A stretch of 64,000 nucleotides of DNA from Vandiemenella viatica (GCA_031002005.1 JARYHS010009186.1:104193992-104257991), one strand, 5' to 3'. Counted from the first letter of the stretch, positions 1-11,362 are shown. Notes: generated from the sequence alone by a model not told the origin. Translations and numbers: made by a program.

Positions 1-87
1 ATTAACTGGATTCTAAGCTGCGATTCATAGGTCAAATTTAACAAAAATAAAGGTTAAAAGGTTAAAAGGTAAAAAAGTTAAAAGCAA

Positions 88-279
88 ATGTATTATCTTA
101 CAAAACTCTCGTACGTCCTCATTTGGACTACTGCTGTGCCCTTTCGCAAGGGATTGATTGGTAGAATAGAGAAAATGCAAAGAAAAGCCACTTTATTCGA
201 GACTGCTTACGAAAGCGTCACAGAGTTGATTCATAGATTCGGTTGGGATTCTCTGGCAGACAACGTTGGTTTCGTTTAA
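88..279 (+). pseudogene. CR1-like LINE reverse transcriptase, C-terminal relic
   Basis: This is a short remnant of the region after the polymerase core of a CR1/L2/Jockey-like non-LTR retrotransposon. One frame reads YKTLVRPHLDYCCA and then, after a frame change and a stop near position 170, a second frame reads RIEKMQRKAT. The family consensus at this place is roughly LVRPHLDYC followed by EKVQRRATK, so the match spans a frameshift. A later stretch (LIHRFGWDSLAD) fits the usual R-L-G-L-x-L-x-x-R block poorly. No upstream catalytic domain is present, which fits 5' truncation and decay. The window starts only 87 bases before it, so part of the element could lie outside. The family call is good; the clade is inferred. 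Confidence 0.6.
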
Positions 280-669
280 CTTATTGGTTAACATGCGTAT
301 AACAATTTTCATTTATGAGAACGACGATACTTGATCGACCAACCTATTACTAACGTCGCAATGACAGGAAAGATAAGGTAAGAGAAAAAGGCTGTCGTAC
401 TGAATATATATATGTCTTACAGAAGCCTTTCTTCCTTGCTGACATTCGGGATTGGAACACACAGAGCAGAGATTAGTCTTGATGGACCCAGAGTTTTGTG
501 AATTGCAGAGTATATAATTTGTAGCTGTAGATTGCTCACAGATATTGAAACGACCTATAAATATATATATAAATGGATGTTGGTACATCTGAGATTGACC
601 GATCGTCATGAAAGTTGGCATATATACATATATATATATATATATATTCATGGAGCAAGTTTCTGAACA
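280..669. other. Unassigned AT-rich stretch with TA microsatellite
   Basis: No gene is recognised here. A (TA)n microsatellite lies at about 618-648. The open frames across it are low-complexity products of the microsatellite. Confidence 0.6.
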
Positions 670-1020
670 AAAATATCCGGAAACCTCCCCAGTCTCACTC
701 TTAATTTTTATACATACCCACAGTTTTTATGCGATATCGATGGAACTTTGGACACCTATAGTTTAAAACAAACAAATTAATCCTGTCTAAATTTGGTTTA
801 CAGAAACCCAGCCCCTAATTTTTGTATATGTTGTTTACAGAAAGCTTTAACTTCTTTCCGATTATGAAGTAATTTTCCACACGTATACCTTTTAACAAAG
901 AGAAAAATACTGTATGCGATCTGTTCACAGAAATATAACTTCTCAACCCATTTACCCCATTTAATTTTTGTAAATGTTCCTTATATGAAGCTACAGTTTT
1001 TATCTCCCTTTTCCCCATCA
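670..1020. repeat. Degenerate repeat resembling the internal units of the 42.5-kb Helitron
   Basis: The blocks around 745-785 (cctatagtttaaaacaaac) and 885-920 (cttttaacaaagagaaaaat, then actgtatgcg) resemble the tandem unit at 42640-43150, which reads cttatactttaaaacaaaca and then gaaaaatactgcctacg. The order of a pyrimidine-rich CCCC block, then the A-rich block, then the ATACTG block is kept about twice here. I infer a diverged, end-less piece of a related Helitron. No TC or CTAG terminus is visible. Confidence 0.35.
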
Positions 1021-1066
1021 TTACTTAAGGAAAATTTACATGCGCAACTGTACATTAAAATATATA

Positions 1067-1892
1067 CAGGGCGTTCGCCGGGAAACGCTACCCACTGTTA
1101 GCGCTACAAGGAAGAAACTGCTCCCGGCGAGCGAGCGGTCAGCTTCCGGCATTGTTCGACCGTCGGCCGCGGACTATTTCATAATAATTACGCTTCATAA
1201 ACTTGTATGTGCTAAGCATTTAAATGTGACGTCAGTTGCGGATCAACAGTGCCATCGTGGACGCGCTGCAGGTACCAGTTGCAAAATCTAATCCTAGGCC
1301 CCTGGTCTATTTCTGTAATTTTATGCACCACAATTGTTTTGTACGGCTTTAAGTGAACTAGCTTTGTTACTTTCCAAGCTGACGTCTTAGATACGCCTGC
1401 CTGCTGCCCTAACTGACTTAATGATTTTTTGGGTGACTGTTCTAGTCGAAAAGCGATATCGTCAATTTTCTCCTCTGTGAGAATACGGTTGACCGACAGT
1501 CTCTTTTTGATAAAAAATGAACCCGTTTCTCTTACTTTTTTAACCAGACGCAGAATTGTTGATTTAGCTGGCAGTAAAGCGCCAGGATATTCGCGACGAA
1601 ATTTACTGCGACACTTTTTAAAAGACTTCTTCTTCACATATGTATCGTAGAGAAATATTCTTTGTTGCAAACTGTAACGAACCATAATTTTAGTCACACT
1701 CAAACACGGTACAGATTAGTAAGAGTATGAAGCCCCAAACCGCAAAGAAACGTTTATTCACAACACTGTTGGGGTAGCGGAGGTGTTAAACAGTGCGGTG
1801 ATTCACGGCTCCGTGTGGCGGGAGTTGCTGGGACCACTGTCCCAGCAAGTTGCCGACGGCAACAGACTGGGTAGCGTTTCCCGGCGAACGCC

Positions 1893-1895
<3 letters not shown>
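1067..1895 (-). mobile_element. Mariner-like element (DUF4817 type), 829-bp deletion derivative
   Basis: The two ends are perfect 28-bp inverted repeats, 1067-1094 and 1868-1895, beginning CAGGGCGTTCGCCGGGAAAC. The element is flanked by TA on each side (1065-1066 and 1896-1897), the target-site signature of the Tc1/mariner superfamily, and it sits inside a TA microsatellite. It encodes, on the minus strand, only the N-terminal DNA-binding half of the transposase. The catalytic half is missing, so the copy is non-autonomous. The perfect ends argue for fairly recent mobilisation by a full-length relative that is not in this window. Confidence 0.9.
1212..1703 (-). CDS. Truncated DUF4817-type transposase, DNA-binding domain only
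   Basis: The 163-residue product carries a DUF4817-like helix-turn-helix near residues 10-65 (YSLQQRIFLYDTY, then STILRLVKKVRETGS) and a second helical region near 75-125 (SPKKSLSQLGQQAGVSKTSA, then KPYK). It ends with RIRFCNWYLQRVHDGTVDP and stops. In full-length relatives this point leads directly into the first catalytic aspartate block (roughly SDEAWF), so the catalytic domain has been removed by an internal deletion at about 1212-1216. Two starts are possible: the first ATG, or the methionine at residue 7 before VRYS, which matches the family's usual start better. The frame has no internal stop. Such a product could bind element ends without cutting, but that is inference. Confidence 0.75.
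   Translation of the reverse strand: MSVTKIMVRYSLQQRIFLYDTYVKKKSFKKCRSKFRREYPGALLPAKSTILRLVKKVRETGSFFIKKRLSVNRILTEEKIDDIAFRLEQSPKKSLSQLGQQAGVSKTSAWKVTKLVHLKPYKTIVVHKITEIDQGPRIRFCNWYLQRVHDGTVDPQLTSHLNA

Positions 1896-1930
<35 letters not shown>
1896..1930. repeat. TA microsatellite
   Basis: A run of about 17 TA units directly abuts the right end of the mariner-like element. A short TA run is also present at its left flank (1061-1066), so the element landed within a TA tract. Confidence 0.9.
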
Positions 1931-1933
<3 letters not shown>

Positions 1934-2619
1934 AAATGGTAGATTGATGGTGATGAATATAGCAATCCATCAAACGTGATAAAACATAGGGACATTTCCA
2001 TCTCACGAAAACCATCGGGTTGTCTGCTTGTGTAATATGCAATTCAAAGTTCGTGAGTAATGTTTTTCTACGTTTGAAAATAAGAAAAAAGCGAAGTTTT
2101 AGTCGAGAGGCAGAAAACAGGAATGTATATTGTTATTGGAAATAAAACGTACCATCCTCTAGTAAACTGAACCCTTTTCCAATTGTTAGTGTTACACTGT
2201 TGTAGACAATAAAAAGCTGAAATCGTTCTTAAGCTCAGATTGGTGGTGTAACACCGTAGACGGAGGACTAAAGGCAACAGTGGTTTTATGCAGACCATAA
2301 GTCTAATGATAAGGTGAACGCTGAACAATGAGAGATCGCACTGGTTCAGAAGCCTAGCGCTTTAAAATCCTCGAAGCTGTCGTAAGGAAGTACCTAAATT
2401 AGGACTTGTTTATTCACGCTCAGAGAACCGGTACTTAAATTAAATATACGGGAGGCATTACAGAGGATTTAGTGTCGGGCGCGTTTAAACATTCTTAATG
2501 TGCCTCTGAGACAAGGTGTTGTGTTTTATTATTTTTTCCTGGTCTCGCAACTGAATCTGGAAGCAGCCCTTTTTTTCCTCCTCACTCCTCTTGCATATTT
2601 TTATTAAGGCGGCTGTTGT
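1931..2619. other. Unassigned intergenic DNA
   Basis: No recognisable gene or repeat family. Open frames are short, AT-biased and without familiar motifs. Confidence 0.5.
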
Positions 2620-2960
2620 TTTTTCCGGCGACAGTGCGCCTGAAACGCGTGGAGACAAATAAATATTAGTTTGGTAATCCCCCGCTCAGGAGCCCGGGCG
2701 CTCGACACTCGCTCCGCGCAGTTGGGATTTATCTGCGGACGCTAAGTCGAGGAAAGCCGCGCCTGCAGACTCCGGCGCAGCTAAGGAACCAATTTACGCT
2801 GAGTTGGGAGTGACGAGAGCTGTCGGATTCCTCTATCAGCGGAGTGGCGCCTTTCCTCAGCCGGATTTCTTTTCAGCAGAGTGGAGTAATAGCAGAAGTT
2901 GCCACGTCAAGGCCTCCGCCGTCACATCCCGCATTCCTTGCGTGTCCACATTGACAGCAC
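2620..2960. other. CpG-dense island of unknown role
   Basis: A sharply GC-rich, CpG-rich block (most intense at about 2685-2790) stands out against AT-rich surroundings. No protein match is recognised in either strand. It could be a promoter, a 5' exon or an unclassified repeat. The sequence alone does not decide. Confidence 0.4.
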
Positions 2961-5190
2961 GATTGGATCTCGCATTTTTTTTATTTTTTTTCACTACTCA
3001 AATTTCACAAGAACTTAAGCTACTATCTCACTGAGTATGTTGAAGGTTTATTAGTTCAGATATTTAAGAATTGTGATCGTCTTATTACATCGTTCCTATG
3101 TAACTGACATCTAATTCAAAAGGAGTAGTCGGTTTCGAAAAGTTTCTTGAAATCAGTCTATACCAATGGTTCCCAATTAATAGAAGAATACTAAGCAAAT
3201 GCTTACAAATGATTAGTCATTGTAGTATCTTTGCGCTGTGTAGCTGTAGGTGCCGGGAGGGAAGTAAGTGTGAAAACCTTTTACTTCTTTTTATAATTCA
3301 AAGAAAACCCTAGGCTGCTAATTTATTGGGTACTCATAATGGCGTAAAGGCGAGGCTTATTTATTTTTAACATTATCATATAGAAATATAATAAAAAGAA
3401 CTATGCAAAGCCTCTTCTTACAATTGCCAACATATTAACAAACAAACAAAGCATTAAAACACCACCACATTTAAAATTGATCTTGAAGCAAATTCCCAAT
3501 ATTAATTGGCAAACAGGAAAGCTTCACACTTCATTTTTAAATGAAAGTTCCCTTCATAACAATCGGGAATCATAAATCAAATACAGTATTAACATTGACT
3601 GTATCCGATCTCAAATGCCGGGCGCCAGGATAATTTAAATTATCCACCAAGTGTGGCTTTAAGAAAGTCTGCCCCAGCTAGCTCGATATTTGGGAGGAGC
3701 GAGAACTCCTAATCATTCAGTGGTCGTTACAGGGCTGTACCCAATGACCGAATGAAAGTACCACACTGGACTGTAGAACTATTACCGTGACGGCGATGTA
3801 TTTCCTGCGACGGCGGAATTACTATAGCCCCTTGGCTATAGCGGACAATGCACCACGTTCTTCAGTCAGCGTACTGAATGAGTGCTCAGCGACCTCAATG
3901 TACAGGACGCTCGTATCGACCCTCAGGTTCGATGCCAAGACGGAGCGATCTCCAACCTCGGAAGATCCGCTCCTTCCAGTCTGAAGACTCCGCGTCAAGT
4001 CTTCTCCAGCGCTCATGGTTTACATAGAGCAAAAATACACCGGCATTACAAAATGCAAAGGATAGTCTCTCGTTGATTGGTTCCGCCGTTTTCAAGCTCC
4101 TCCTACCGGCTGTGACGATAGGCGAACATTGTCTTTTTCGATTCGTACGAAGTCGGCATAGCCTCGGACTTATTGGTCAGCTGTGACCTCCAAACTGCCC
4201 GCTCGGGGACCTGGGATGGGATACGAGCACTCACCCCACGGTGCAGTTTCCCGGAGCTAAGGGATTATACGCTTGACCAAATCCATTAGAAAGGGTAGCT
4301 GGTGTCCATTGTCCCTGGCAACCGCCGGCCTGGTGCGACAATCTGGAGCGTCTAACTGGGAGGTCCCACAAACACTGACAATCCTCTCCGATAATTCCTT
4401 TCTTACTATTTTTTTATGTGTAAGAATATACAATATATTATATATAAAAATGTACTGAATGACCCATATGTGGTCATTCTGCTACAGCTGATAGACCTTA
4501 TACACGGGATCACCAATATGCCAACCATCAATGCAGAAATCTTTCGTCAAGCACATAAATTTTTCAGCAAGCTAGACGCCATCCGTCCTGAAGTTGACAG
4601 ACTGGAGATAGTAGGAACTATAATACCAATGGAATGGCACAGACACAAAGTACCACTTAGCACGATAATGACAACGCAATAAAGAACTCAATCATCATAA
4701 CCCTATACATAAAAAGAATAATCAAGGGTTTCTCGACAGGTAGTTTTATAATGACCAAAGCCGGGATTTCCCCAACGTTCATACTAATGAATACAACACA
4801 ATCCAATTGGAACTGTAGATAAAGCTACAAACATTAGTGGGGCTACAAAACGCCGTTGAAGCAGTGAGAGAAAGGGAAAAAATGAATAGTACACCTCCCG
4901 CCACGGGTATATGTGATTACTTCAAGGGGTACTGGCGACAATCTCTTCGCTAAGGTAATAACAAAGACACTAGAAAAATAATTACGCATACATTATTATC
5001 ATAAAAATATATTTAAAGACAGTCAAACTGTGTGTGTGTGAATTATATTACAGTAGTATTGTGGCTGTGCGTAGCACTTGATTGGGATCAACGCTGCTAC
5101 GCAGCTATAAGCGGTAAGCAAGGTTGAGCTATTTCTTGAAGTGGTACTAGGGGAAAAAATAATTGGAAACCACTGCTCTATGTTAATACC
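2961..5190. other. Unassigned DNA with a GC-richer patch at 3640-4400
   Basis: No gene is recognised. Within the patch, 3820-3842 forms a near-perfect short hairpin (ctatagccccttggctatag). The patch composition resembles an LTR or a decayed element, but no matching second copy or terminal repeat is seen in the window. Confidence 0.35.
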
Positions 5191-5191
5191 A

Positions 5192-5430
5192 GAACGAGCG
5201 TGGTGAGTTTTAACGTTCTGGCCTCGCATTCGAGGGGACGACGGTTTGAAACCCTGTCCGGGCATCCATAATTGGGTTTTCCATTGTTTCCTCAAATCAC
5301 TCCAGACGAATGCTGGGATGCTTCCTTCAAAAATTCCATGGCCCAATTCCTTCCCGTTCTTTCTCTCCAGTTCCATCCCGCCTCTAATGACCTTGACGTC
5401 GACGAGGAATTAAGCCATAAGTAAAAAAAA
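5192..5430 (+). repeat. tRNA-derived SINE (family A), diverged copy
   Basis: The tRNA-like head starts with GAGCGTGGTG and has a B-box-like gacggtttgaaaccctg. It is followed by the body shared with other copies (gggttttccattgtttcc, then aatcactccag) and a short A-rich tail. Substitutions relative to the 13.2-kb copy show some age. Confidence 0.85.
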
Positions 5431-5573
5431 TGCGAATGCCAGTACATAGTTCAATCAAAATTCCTTGACCGAATTGCTTCAACCGAAGGAAAAAAAAAGT
5501 AGTAACAATGGAGACAAAATTTTCATCAACGAAAAACACTCCTAACTTGGCTACTCGGCTTAATCATGTATAA

Positions 5574-5700
5574 CATTTCTAAAAGGTTTTCTTTTTTTGT
5601 AACGAGCTATCTATCCGTCTTCTTACCAAATACCATATATGAGGTATCATTTTGAAGATTAAGTTATCCGCTTTGGTAAGATAATAATTAAGAAAAGATT
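5574..5700 (-). repeat. Helitron-like internal fragment
   Basis: The segment gaggtatcattttgaagatt with a following ctttggtaa matches 23178-23216 inside the Helitron at 23.2-25.0 kb, and nearby bases also align. On the minus strand both read ttaccaaag...aaaatgatacctca. I infer a relict of the same Helitron family. Its ends are not visible. Confidence 0.45.
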
Positions 5701-7264
5701 TTTTCTAAATTCAACATGAAAATGGTAAAATTATGAACAATCAAGACGACAGGTATGCGAAAGTTCACATTCAAGCAGCTAGGCTGCGCTGGAATCGATA
5801 GGAGTGATCACATTACCGCTAGATAGCAGCGTCATATATAACAGAGATATTAATATATTGCGTGTGTTTTATACGGTAAGGAGCATCTTTGATATTTTCG
5901 TTCTGTTAAGGAAAATTCCATCATTTCTAATTGTTTTGTAAGACGTTGTAAGTATTTTGATACGGACGCATTTCAGTTGACAAATCAACAATTGCTACAA
6001 ATCAGCCGATTCTTCTTCCAGCCTACTACGAACCACCCACCTCATTACTGTTCGTATATCATTCTCGAAATATCTGCAATGGCTACCTAATGCTATTAAA
6101 AAAAAAAATGCGGGGAGTTTCAGTAGTATGCAATAATACAAACCATGTAGGAAAAAAGAAACAGTCTGATGGCTAACTAGTAAATAACAAAGAGTTCCTA
6201 AAGGCATTTTTAAAATATATGGAAATAATATACGATACTTAAAACAATGGTGGAAATGATAAGAACTCTAATCACGGAATAATCACTTGCTTGTTCGAAT
6301 ACCAGTACCGTGTCTGAACCGAGTATGTGTCGTAGATTTCGCAGACACTTTCTGTGACTTGGAAGGGCGAGAAAACTGGTGAATCGCAACGTAAATAAAA
6401 AATCTTTATCTGCCTCTACTTCTCAAGATTGGGAGATAAAGAGTAGTAACGCAATTCCATAGCAGTTCGTTCCGAGCAACAAGGTTAATTGAGGATTACG
6501 TGTGAATGAAATAGTAAGGAAAAGATTCAGATATCAGATTTGATAGAAACGTAGAAAAGATAAAAATAGAGTACGAAGTTCAAGATTCGTTGACCATTAG
6601 ACAAATAAAACATTATATATAAAGATTAATAACAAATAAACGTTAGCTTAAATGCTCAGGAACAAACAATATTTTCGTAGTTATGTTTTTATGGCTATGA
6701 TCGTTATAAAAATGAAATTTATTTTATTTCATCCAGATAACAACGTTTTGCTAACGAATTAAATTCAATGCATTTACTTATATTGTTAAAAAAATTAATG
6801 TTAACAAATCTCCAACGGAAAAATTGATAAGACCTTGTGCAATTTCGTCTCTATCGTTGTTTTTTATTTATTTCAAGATGTTCAAATATTAGAATGGGGG
6901 AAACGTAATTTAATATTTATTTAAATTCAGAAGATTGAAATAAAGCTTGACAATTCATGTTACAGGTTTACGAAGGAGTTATCACTTCCTACGACTTAAG
7001 TTACAATGAACTATTTACTGTATTAATAAGCATCGAATCTTTTATAATATACTTTTTGCGTTCTACTCCAGAGTATCATTTCAGACACTGCCAAGATGTA
7101 AGTAGTTTCGCATCTGTCTCAAATGTATGGTGGAAAAAGTGCAAACATCTTAATCTTAAAAGCACATTATATTTTTTTACTGTACCACATTTACATAGAA
7201 TCTAACTGTGCAGAAATGTGACAGGTACCATTTGTCAGCATGAAAAAATATTCACAAGTCTCTA

Positions 7265-7306
<42 letters not shown>

Positions 7307-8690
7307 ACCACCTTATATCGGATACAAATTTGCATCCCTTAATTTTTTTGATAGATTGTCAATTTACACTGTACGTATGTTAGCAGTAGATAAATGGGAC
7401 GAGTGTGGGACAGATAACCTGATACCTCTGATTAGTTATTTCATCGAGATATTCCTGTACTACATGTTTCTGGGCTGTAACAATCCCTATACATTATACA
7501 GCTTTTGTTCTGTGTAATAACCCCGCACAGAGACGGAAACAAAAACAAAAATACATGAAATGTTTTGAAAACGTTCGCCATAAGATAAGATGATCTGTTT
7601 GCAGTTAACAAAATTTCTGAATGCAGATAGAACTCATACTTAATGCTGACTGCTATCTGTTATCTAATCAGAATGTAAAATTTGAACATAAGTACAAATA
7701 CATTCCAGCCAATTGTGTTGCTGAAGCGGCAGGGTGGGAAGAAATAGTAACAAAGTTTTCTGTAAAAACAAATTTTACTAAACTTTTGTAATCCGACCAG
7801 GCAAACTATTTTTTTGTTGTGAAACATGGAATTTCCTCATAGAATTTAAGACATATCAACATTAAAAGTTAACTTACTGGAGTATAAATCTTTATTTTTT
7901 TCTGTGTGGGATTCATAGAAGAAAAGTGTGATGAAGGCGTCGGTTTAGATTGAAAGAAATCTGAACGTTTTGTTCTTCGCGTAGAATTACAGGTGGTGGT
8001 TTTCGAGACGGAAGATATGAGAGTGCTCCCATAAGGTTTACCATCTTTCACTCGTAAAGTACGAACCTCAAAACATTAGAAATTAGGTAGTCGGGCGACA
8101 TTTTGAAGGGTTCGCATGTATTATATTGACGTAAATTTTATTTTGTTGTAACGAGTAGCATTAAAGTAAGACGGTTTCCTTTTGACCGAAGAACGGATCG
8201 AGACAACCTAACACTCGTGTTTGCGGGCTATGGAAATCCTCGTTATCAGAACAGACCACATTACAGTTTTCACTGAGAATTCCAACGCCAGTTCAGGCAC
8301 ACGCAAAGAATATTCAAAGTTCGTGGACTGGGCCTTAGACATTCACGTGTGTGTGCCGCCAAAGCGGGTGCTCTTTCCCCGTCACCTGGCCTCAGACAAG
8401 TCAGTTTAAACAAAGTATTTTTGAGAAGTAGTTCAATAATCAATCATAGAGTAATCGTCGTATTACGCCAATTCTATCACTATTCCACCCTCCGTTAGCT
8501 CAGAAAGTCAACTACCAAAACTTTAGATCACTGATCTAGTATCATACGTTCAAGACGTGAAGCACTGTACCATTGCATGAAGCGTATCAGTCTATACTGT
8601 ATACCTTTTCTACAGTGAATGCAACTCAACTACATCTCTTAGCACTCATTTCAATGATTTCCTCAAGTAACCTATTTATGATTGCGCTAA
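5701..8690. other. Long AT-rich stretch without a recognised gene
   Basis: Nothing assignable was seen. A run of 38 A residues lies at 7267-7304. It could be the tail of a retroposed copy on the plus strand, but the sequence before it (6950-7266) matches no family I recognise, and no clear target duplication was found. Confidence 0.5.
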
Positions 8691-8693
8691 GTC

Positions 8694-8816
8694 TCTCTTT
8701 TTCCTTACGGCTTAACGCCTCGTTAGCGTCGAGATCATTACTGGCGGGAAAGTATTGGGGGCAAGGAATGGGCAGCAATTCGGGAATGGCCTTTCTCTAT
8801 AAGATACGATGGTAAC
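8694..8816 (-). repeat. SINE family A, truncated copy
   Basis: The 3' tail-side half of the family A SINE is present (cttaacgcctcgttagcgtc, then gggcaaggaatgggcagc and aattcgggaatggcctt). Homology stops before the body centre and the tRNA head, so the copy is 5'-truncated relative to SINE orientation. Confidence 0.75.
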
Positions 8817-9079
8817 CCAGCCAATAATATTCAAATGTCATTTTAAATAAAGTAGTCAATATTGAAAACTGTCTATAACATTGAGTAGGTACATATATTT
8901 TAATAGTTCATCAATGTTTCACTTAAAAACAAATTAGTCATGACTTATGTATGATATGCAAAGGTGCTATGAGAAATCTGCAAAAATTATATACTGTTTA
9001 TCCTCTTCTATGAGCATCAAGGAAAGAGGTAATTAAAACAATGAAAGAGGATAGTATTCAACAATTTGCTGTATGTACT

Positions 9080-9302
9080 TTTTTCTGTCCTCGTTTCACG
9101 CCTTGTCGAGTTCACTGGAGGTGGGAAGAGATTGGTGGCAAAGAACGGCCATGGTCTTTTGAAGAAACTTTCCTGGCATTCGCCTGGAGTGATTTGGGGA
9201 AACCATGGAAAACCCAAATTAGGATTGCCGGACGGGCATTCGAAACCGCGTCCTCCCGAATACGAGGCCAGAGCGTTAACCACTCACCCATCACACTTGG
9301 TT
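9080..9302 (-). repeat. SINE family A copy
   Basis: This is an almost complete copy in minus orientation: tail-side block at 9090-9130, core at 9150-9230, and tRNA-like head at 9235-9302 ending cacttggt. The B-box region is altered (gggcattcgaaaccgcg). It directly precedes the LINE fragment that starts near 9373. Confidence 0.85.
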
Positions 9303-9372
9303 TTCCCTATCCAAATGCTTAAAGATGTTGACTGGAAACTCAGCAACTGTAACGGACAGTAAGCTGAAATAG

Positions 9373-9954
9373 GTGGGCCTCACACTCCACAATCTGCATA
9401 CTGGTAATGGGAGAAATATATTGGGGTATAAAATTATGGAACAAATCCAACACCTACAGGGCGCCCAAAAACAGGTACATTTGAATTGGATCAAAGCTCA
9501 CACAGGCATACCAGGAAATGAATTGGCGGATACATCAGCCAAGACGGCAATAAAATCAGGAATACACCACCACTTAATCCCAGCGACAGACATAATATCT
9601 ACGATTAGGATCACCATAAGAAATAAATGGAACTACATATGGAGGAAATCGATAGAAAATAAAGGCATTATAGCTAGATTAAAATTCAACCACGGCTGTT
9701 TTCCTAAGCATTTGTACAGATTACATTTAATACCATCCCCTCTATGCGCCTGTGACGACACAAGCGAGGGAGATGTAAACCACGCGATATTCTCTTGCAA
9801 AAGACACTGGCAGCAAACCACGAAACTGCTGGAAGACCTACAACAACTTGGCATAAACCTCCCAACAAACATCTTGAACCTTTTAGCTATGGAAGACCAA
9901 ATAGTATACAAGGCCATTGTAACGTTTATAGAAAACAACCAAATAAAAATATAA
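9373..9954 (+). CDS. I-like LINE ORF2 C-terminus: RNase H and zinc motif
   Basis: The open frame encodes the end of a non-LTR retrotransposon polyprotein. Residues 35-62 read VHLNWIKAHTGIPGNELADT followed by SAKTAIKS, the C-terminal RNase H block with the conserved H and D (AHTGIxGNExAD). Residues 122-147 hold a Cys/His cluster (CACDD..., then NHAIFSC), the C-x-C...H...C pattern found after RNase H in I, Jockey and R1 type elements. Reverse transcriptase, endonuclease and ORF1 are absent. The first 30 residues do not look like RNase H, so the true LINE homology probably starts near 9415, and the ATG at 9373 is not a biological start. The copy is 5'-truncated. The intact frame suggests modest age. 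Confidence 0.8.
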   Translation: MGLTLHNLHTGNGRNILGYKIMEQIQHLQGAQKQVHLNWIKAHTGIPGNELADTSAKTAIKSGIHHHLIPATDIISTIRITIRNKWNYIWRKSIENKGIIARLKFNHGCFPKHLYRLHLIPSPLCACDDTSEGDVNHAIFSCKRHWQQTTKLLEDLQQLGINLPTNILNLLAMEDQIVYKAIVTFIENNQIKI

Positions 9955-10376
9955 ACCAGCCCGAGTTATAAGTGTGATGAACATTGTATTGTTACCCATA
10001 TAACAAAATACTTGTATAGCAAAATATTTGTATTACCTTGAAATGTCTGTATTATTTTGAAATGTCTTTATAGAAAAATACTTGTACTACATTGAAATGT
10101 TTGTAATCCTTTGAAATGTATGTATAGCAAAATACTTGTATTACTCTGAAATGTTTGTATTACGTTGAAATGTTTGTATTACGTTGAAATGTTTGTATTA
10201 CGTTGAAATGTTTGTATTACTTTGAAATGTTTGTATTGTTTTTGAAATGGCTCTACAGCAAAATACTTGTCCTCCTTTAAAATGTATGTATTACGCTGAA
10301 ATGTTTGCAATACAATGTAAAAGCTGGCTGTATGGTCCTGGAACCAAGTGCCAATAAATAATAATAATAATAAAAA
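9955..10376 (+). repeat. LINE 3' untranslated region with 19-bp tandem array and TAA tail
   Basis: After the LINE stop codon comes an array of about 19-bp units (gaaatgtttgtattacgtt). The regular core lies at 10148-10230. Longer variant units that include an agcaaaatacttg block lie at 10006-10310. The element ends in aataaataataataataata at about 10353-10373. A TAA-repeat tail instead of poly(A) is a known property of I-clade LINEs, which supports the clade call. Confidence 0.75.
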
Positions 10377-10579
10377 AACAAAGAGTGGGCCTCGCCTGTG
10401 TGGTAAACTACGTCATTTTGTTCGGTCAAGCACGCGATAAGAGTCAGTAAATAAACAGTGATAATTAAATTCAACTAGAAAATGAATGTGCGCTTCTTCT
10501 GTTAGACTTTCACGAATTCTCGAGTGAAAAATAGTTGAAATATAAACCCTCAAAAAATGTTATCTCGTATTATATGCGA

Positions 10580-10860
10580 AAATGTTAATGATCTGGTTCT
10601 TTGCGCGTCGTGATTCAGAACGCCGTATCTGCCGCACCGTTGGAAGTTAGAGACGGTGGGGTGAAGCCTCTGTGGGCACAGCCCCGCTGTCGGAGGGCAG
10701 GACAAGTTGTGTTATCTGCACCCTGGAGGCTACACAGCTCAGCACCAGCCGCTCCTCACAACCTGCCAGCAACCCTCCCTAGGGCTGGCAGCGCTGCTAC
10801 CGCCGTGACGAGTCACACCAAAACGTCCCGCTCTACATCAGTATCGTCCGTAATTTATTA
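10580..10860. other. CpG-rich patch of unknown role
   Basis: A GC-rich stretch contains an open frame of about 99 codons with low-complexity, Ala/Pro/Arg-rich translation and no family motif. Real coding is unlikely on the evidence. It may be regulatory or a non-coding exon. Confidence 0.35.
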
Positions 10861-10975
10861 CAAAATAAAATCGATGTTGTTTTGGGACATACTTAATTAG
10901 GACTGTGTTTCGGTACATATGATCTCACAAAGTGAGCCTTTTTAATTTTACAACCACAAGGATATTTTTGTTGAA

Positions 10976-11195
10976 AAATTTATGGCTTGACGGAATGGTC
11001 ATTATAGGTGGGAAAGGATTAGGGCAAGGTACAGGAAGGAATTCGGAGATGGCCTTTTAAAGGAAATATCCCGGCATTCACCTGGAGTGATTTCGTGAAA
11101 CCATGGAAAACCGAAGTCTGAATGGCGGGACCGGGATTCTAACCCGTATCATCCCGACTGCGAGTCCAGACTGTTGCTGCCCACCACACTCGTTC
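10976..11195 (-). repeat. SINE family A copy
   Basis: Body blocks are recognisable (aggaaggaattcggagatgg, cccggcattcacctggagtg). The tRNA-like head is diverged (gggaccgggattctaaccc). The copy lies 168 bases before a family B SINE fragment. Confidence 0.8.
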
Positions 11196-11362
11196 CACAT
11201 AGCCGAAAAATTTGAAGAAATTCAAAAGAATGTCTTAAGGAGTTTCAGCAAATTTTTTTTTGATGCGGCACTTTATTCAAATACTAAAAATAGTCTCCTC
11301 AATTCTGTCCCCTTTGCATCGATTTCCACAAGGTTTCTCAGGTAAGAGCTTATCGTGTAATC

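Noticed and set aside
1786..2042. Open frames across the TA tract with repeated Tyr-Ile
   Set aside because: Products of the microsatellite and the transposon end; no independent coding evidence.
9041..9362. Plus-strand frames across the SINE (also at 13.2, 15.6, 16.2 and 26.7 kb)
   Set aside because: The same peptide recurs at every SINE copy because the SINE body is open in some frames; it is not a gene.
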